A stretch of 64,000 nt of DNA from assembly GCF_004217335.1 (NCBI RefSeq), contig NZ_SHMP01000006.1:310001-374000 (forward strand), in the 5' to 3' direction. The notes beneath the pieces are model-generated. The model saw only the letters and a list, made by a program, of their open reading frames with translations, ran no database searches and was not told where the DNA came from. The translations under genes were made by a program, and so were the position numbers. Below, piece by piece: positions 61,118 to 64,000 of this stretch; the first letter of the stretch is position 1; each line of letters opens with the position of its first letter. The stretch comes from Natrinema hispanicum (lineage in GTDB: Archaea > Halobacteriota > Halobacteria > Halobacteriales > Natrialbaceae).

Positions 61118-61591
61118 ATGCTTGATGTCGGTGACGAGGCACCACCGTTCGAACTGCCAAACCAACACGGCGAGACGGTCAGCCACTCGGATTTCGAGGG
61201 CCAACGGCTCGTCGTCTACTTCTATCCCCGCGCCAATACGGACGGGTGTACCACCGAGGCCTGCGAGTTCAACGACGTGCTCTCGACGTTTGCAGCCCAC
61301 GACGCTGCCGTTGTCGGCATCAGTGATGATCCCGTCGACGATCTCGCCGATTTCGCGGCCGACTACGACCTCGAGTTCGATCTCCTCTCGGACGAGCTCG
61401 GCGAAGTCGCGACGCTGTACGAGTCCTACGGCGAGAAACGAATGTTCGGCAAGACCTTCGATGGCGTCTTCCGCAACACCTACATCGTCGGTCCCGACGG
61501 CCACATCGAGGCCGTTTACGAGGACGTCTCGCCCGAGGGCCACGCAGACGAGGTGCTAGCGGAGCTCGAGCCGGTCGACGTCGCACACTGA
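61118..61591 (+). CDS. bcp: Thioredoxin-dependent peroxiredoxin (Bcp/PrxQ)
   Basis: 157 residues. The N-T-D-G-C-T-T-E-A-C-E-F motif gives peroxidatic Cys44 and resolving Cys49, separated by four residues as in PrxQ/Bcp. F-P-R-A-type Y-F-Y-P-R-A comes just before. It reduces peroxides using thioredoxin-like donors in the cytosol. GGAGG sits too close to the ATG to work as a Shine-Dalgarno; CATACAATA about 27 bases upstream fits a leaderless start. Followed by palindromic repeat copy H. Confidence 0.95.
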   Translation: MLDVGDEAPPFELPNQHGETVSHSDFEGQRLVVYFYPRANTDGCTTEACEFNDVLSTFAAHDAAVVGISDDPVDDLADFAADYDLEFDLLSDELGEVATLYESYGEKRMFGKTFDGVFRNTYIVGPDGHIEAVYEDVSPEGHADEVLAELEPVDVAH

Positions 61592-61686
61592 GCGGACGCA
61601 ACCGTGAACTGAGATATCGACCGCACTGCCGCTGGTCGGTCAGTCGAGCGCTGCCATTAAAAAACGCGAGCCGCGGACCGCGGCGA

Positions 61687-61770
61687 CTGATACGGTCTGC
61701 TGTCCCGATGTCCCGGTGGGACCGCGGTGCGGGTCGCGGCCGGCCGGCACTGACTGACAGGAGTCCGTAC
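61687..61770 (-). repeat. Palindromic intergenic repeat, family 1, copy H
   Basis: About 81 bp from CTGATACGGTCTGCTGTCC to TGACAGGAGTCCGTAC, lying between the convergent bcp and cdc48-like genes and ending four bases before the latter's stop. Its middle (CCGGTGGGACC, CGCGGTGCGGGTCG) matches copy G closely. Confidence 0.85.
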
Positions 61771-61774
61771 GACC

Positions 61775-64000
61775 TTACTGGAAGGTCCGACCGAGCTGTT
61801 CGTCCTGGGTCGGTTCGGCCTGCTGGAACTCCTCTTCGAGTTCCTCGTAGCGCTCGCGCGTCTCGGGGCTCACGCTCGGGTTGACCTCCTCGAGTGCGTG
61901 CTCGAAGTGTTCTTTGCCGACACGGACGTTGCTGATCGTGTCGTCCATCTCGTCGGGGTCGACCGAGTTAATGAACTCGCGGCTGGCGGCCATCGACGCC
62001 TCACGGCAGACTGCTTCGATGTCGGCACCGACGTAGCCCTCCGTCTCGCTGGCGAGCCACTCGAGGTCGACCGCGTCGGCCAGCGGTTTGCCGCGGGTGT
62101 GAACCTCGAAGATCTTCTTGCGGCCATCCTCGTCGGGGACCGGCACGTGGACGTGACGGTCGAGTCGGCCGGGCCGGAGCAGGGCGCTGTCGATCAGGTC
62201 GGGTCGGTTGGTCGTCGCGATGACGACGACGTCCTCGAGTTCCTCGAGCCCGTCGAGTTCGGTCAGCAGTTGGGAGACGACGCGTTCGCCGACGCCGGAG
62301 TCACCCTGACGCTGGCCGCGTTCGCCCGCGATCGAGTCGATCTCGTCGAAGAAGATCACGGTCGGGGCGTTCGACCGCGCCTTCTCGAAGACCTCGCGGA
62401 CGCCCTTCTCGGATTCGCCAACGTACTTGTTCAGCAGTTCGGGGCCCTTGATCGAGATGAAGTTCGACTGGGCCTCGTTGGCGACGGCCTTTGCGAGCAG
62501 GGTCTTCCCAGTGCCCGGCGGGCCGTACATGAGGACGCCCTTGGCGGCCTCCATGTCCATTTGCTCGAAGACCTCGGGGTAGTCGAGCGGCCACTGGATC
62601 GTCTCGCGCAGGCGCTCTTTGGTGTCTCCCAGGCCGCCCACGTCGTTCCAGGTGACGTCGGGGACTTCGACGAAGACCTCGCGCAGCGCCGAGGGCTGGA
62701 TCCCTTTGAGCGCCTCTTTGACGTCGGCCTCGGTCACTTTCAGTGACTCGAGGACGTCGGCGTCGATCTCCTCGCTCTCGAGGTCGAGTTCGGGCCGGAT
62801 GCGACGGAGCGCGTTCATCGCGCTTTCGCGGGCCAGACTCTCGAGGTCGGCACCCACGAAGCCGTGGGTGTTCTCGGCGTAGTGCTCGAGATCGATCGAC
62901 TCCGAGAGGGGCATCCCGCGGGTGTGGACCTGCAGGATCTCCTTGCGGCCTTCCTTGTCCGGGACGCCGATCTCGATCTCGCGGTCGAAGCGCCCGCCAC
63001 GGCGCAGCGCGGGGTCGAGTGCGTCGACGCGGTTGGTCGCGCCGATGACGGTGACGCGGCCCCGTTCCTCGAGGCCGTCCATCAGGCTGAGCAGCTGGGC
63101 GACGACGCGGCGTTCGACGTCACCGCCTGCCTCTTCGCGCTTGGCAGCGATCGAGTCGAGTTCGTCGATGAAGATGATCGCGGGGGCGTTCTCTTCTGCC
63201 TCCTCGAAGACCTCGCGCAGCTGCTCTTCGGACTCGCCGTAGTACTTCGACATGATCTCCGGCCCGGAGATCGTCTCGAAGTGGGCGTCGATCTCGTTGG
63301 CGACGGCTTTGGCCATCAGGGTCTTCCCGGTGCCCGGCGGGCCGTGCAGGAGGACGCCCTTCGGCGGCTCGATACCGAGCTGCTGGAACAGCTCGGGGTG
63401 GCGCATCGGCAGCTCGATCATCTCGCGGACCTGATCGAGTTCCTCGTCTAAGCCGCCGATGTCCTCGTAAGTGACGTTCGGGACGCCTTCGGCCGACGGG
63501 CCGCCGCCAGCGCTGACCTGTTCGGCTGGCGTCTCGGAGATCTCGATGCTCGTCGAGTCCGTGATGACGACGGTGCCCGACGGCGAGGTGCTCGCGATCT
63601 TCAGCGGCACCGACTGGCCGGAACTGGCCATCGGCCCGAACGACAGCGAGAACGGTACCGTCTGGCCCTCAGTGACGGCCTGGCCGCTTAACTTGTCACG
63701 GACGAGTGGCCCGATGTCTCCCCGAATGCGGAGGTTCTGGGGAAGTGCGACGGTGACCGATTTGGCGGGCTTGACGTCGGCGGGTTCGATGCTGACGGTG
63801 TCGTCGATGCCGACGTCGGCCTCCTGTCGGAGGCGGCCGTCGATCCGGACGATTCCGCGTCCCTCGTCCTCAGGGTAGCCGGGCCAGACGCGCGCGACGG
63901 CCTGTCCGTCACCGTTGCCCGAGATGACGATATAATCGCCGTTCTCGAGGCCGAGTTCGTTCATCGAGACGCGGTCGATCGCGGCCAGTCCACGGCCCGC
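61775..64000 (-). CDS. Cdc48/VAT-type AAA ATPase (5' end outside window)
   Basis: 741 residues are visible; the frame is open at base 64000, so perhaps a dozen N-terminal residues are missing. An N-domain ([13 protein letters not shown]) is followed by two AAA modules, each with G-P-P-G-T-G-K-T-L (Walker A) and F-I-D-E-L-D-S-I-A or F-F-D-E-I-D-S-I-A (Walker B). The D1 region starts I-G-G-L-D-E-E-L and the D2 region V-G-G-L-G-D-T-K. Such hexameric unfoldases extract and unfold proteins and can feed the proteasome. A methionine at 63964 is internal to the conserved start region ([10 protein letters not shown] precedes it), not the true start. Confidence 0.95.
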   Translation of the reverse strand, partial: AGRGLAAIDRVSMNELGLENGDYIVISGNGDGQAVARVWPGYPEDEGRGIVRIDGRLRQEADVGIDDTVSIEPADVKPAKSVTVALPQNLRIRGDIGPLVRDKLSGQAVTEGQTVPFSLSFGPMASSGQSVPLKIASTSPSGTVVITDSTSIEISETPAEQVSAGGGPSAEGVPNVTYEDIGGLDEELDQVREMIELPMRHPELFQQLGIEPPKGVLLHGPPGTGKTLMAKAVANEIDAHFETISGPEIMSKYYGESEEQLREVFEEAEENAPAIIFIDELDSIAAKREEAGGDVERRVVAQLLSLMDGLEERGRVTVIGATNRVDALDPALRRGGRFDREIEIGVPDKEGRKEILQVHTRGMPLSESIDLEHYAENTHGFVGADLESLARESAMNALRRIRPELDLESEEIDADVLESLKVTEADVKEALKGIQPSALREVFVEVPDVTWNDVGGLGDTKERLRETIQWPLDYPEVFEQMDMEAAKGVLMYGPPGTGKTLLAKAVANEAQSNFISIKGPELLNKYVGESEKGVREVFEKARSNAPTVIFFDEIDSIAGERGQRQGDSGVGERVVSQLLTELDGLEELEDVVVIATTNRPDLIDSALLRPGRLDRHVHVPVPDEDGRKKIFEVHTRGKPLADAVDLEWLASETEGYVGADIEAVCREASMAASREFINSVDPDEMDDTISNVRVGKEHFEHALEEVNPSVSPETRERYEELEEEFQQAEPTQDEQLGRTFQ

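Noticed and set aside
2311..61770. CRISPR array formed by the palindromic repeats
   Set aside because: Copies are dispersed kilobases apart, with no regular spacers and no cas gene.

Overview
The window comes from a halophilic archaeon, most likely a member of the Natrialbales (Natrinema/Haloterrigena-like). The evidence is high GC content, a strong C/G third-position bias with many ctcgag hexamers, very acidic proteins (acidic extensions on ribosomal proteins S2 and L24e), TATA-like boxes about 27 bases before many start codons (leaderless mRNAs), and archaeal or haloarchaeal genes such as priS, gins51, rpoD/K/N, aRNase J, isopentenyl phosphate kinase, TmcA, NOP5/fibrillarin and a Cdc48-type ATPase. 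The species call is inference.

Region by region. 1-7.9 kb holds mostly minus-strand metabolic genes: a truncated PAPS reductase-family gene, a GCS2-type ligase on the plus strand, a zinc-ribbon protein, a secreted PQQ-type sugar dehydrogenase, a patatin lipase, a conserved hypothetical, a monothiol glutaredoxin, an aspartoacylase-like hydrolase and a DUF309 protein. 8-10.3 kb holds a 42-residue zinc-finger gene, tRNA-Leu(CAA), two membrane proteins and a repeat-rich spacer. 10.3-18 kb is plus strand: protoglobin, IMPase-like phosphatase, DUF63 membrane protein, NOP5-fibrillarin, acyl-CoA synthetase, glutamate-cysteine ligase GshA and a wHTH regulator. 18-25 kb is minus strand: an M24-fold protein lacking most metal ligands, a large FAD/Fe-S oxidoreductase, SOD, an HTH regulator, and the rpl7ae-rps28e-rpl24e-ndk operon behind a structured leader. 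25.6-30 kb is plus strand: tmcA and small membrane or zinc proteins.

30-50.7 kb carries the archaeal translation/transcription/isoprenoid cluster on the minus strand: gltX, idsA, aRNase J, IPK, mevalonate kinase, rps2, eno, rpoK, rpoN, rps9, rpl13, rpl18e, tRNA-Leu(CAG), rpoD, rps11, rps4, rps13 and tRNA-Ser(GCT). A 6.3-kb potassium-transport block (two TrkH, two TrkA, two small membrane proteins) lies between aRNase J and IPK, and two regulators (a ThiR-like HTH-ThiN protein and an HTH protein) lie between mevalonate kinase and rps2. 50.9-64 kb holds moaA, a Bat-like HTH regulator, a tight flavin reductase/M20 peptidase/P-loop trio, the archease-RtcB RNA ligase pair, a GNAT, the priS-gins51 replication pair, a Bcp peroxiredoxin and a 5'-truncated Cdc48-type AAA ATPase.

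The least explained signal is non-coding. An approximately 80-bp imperfectly palindromic repeat occurs eight times between genes. In three cases its terminus contains the stop codon of the adjacent gene, and one copy is split by a second, perfectly nested palindromic insertion flanked by a short target duplication. A second hairpin repeat family occurs twice. No transposase, CRISPR array, rRNA or prophage gene was found.
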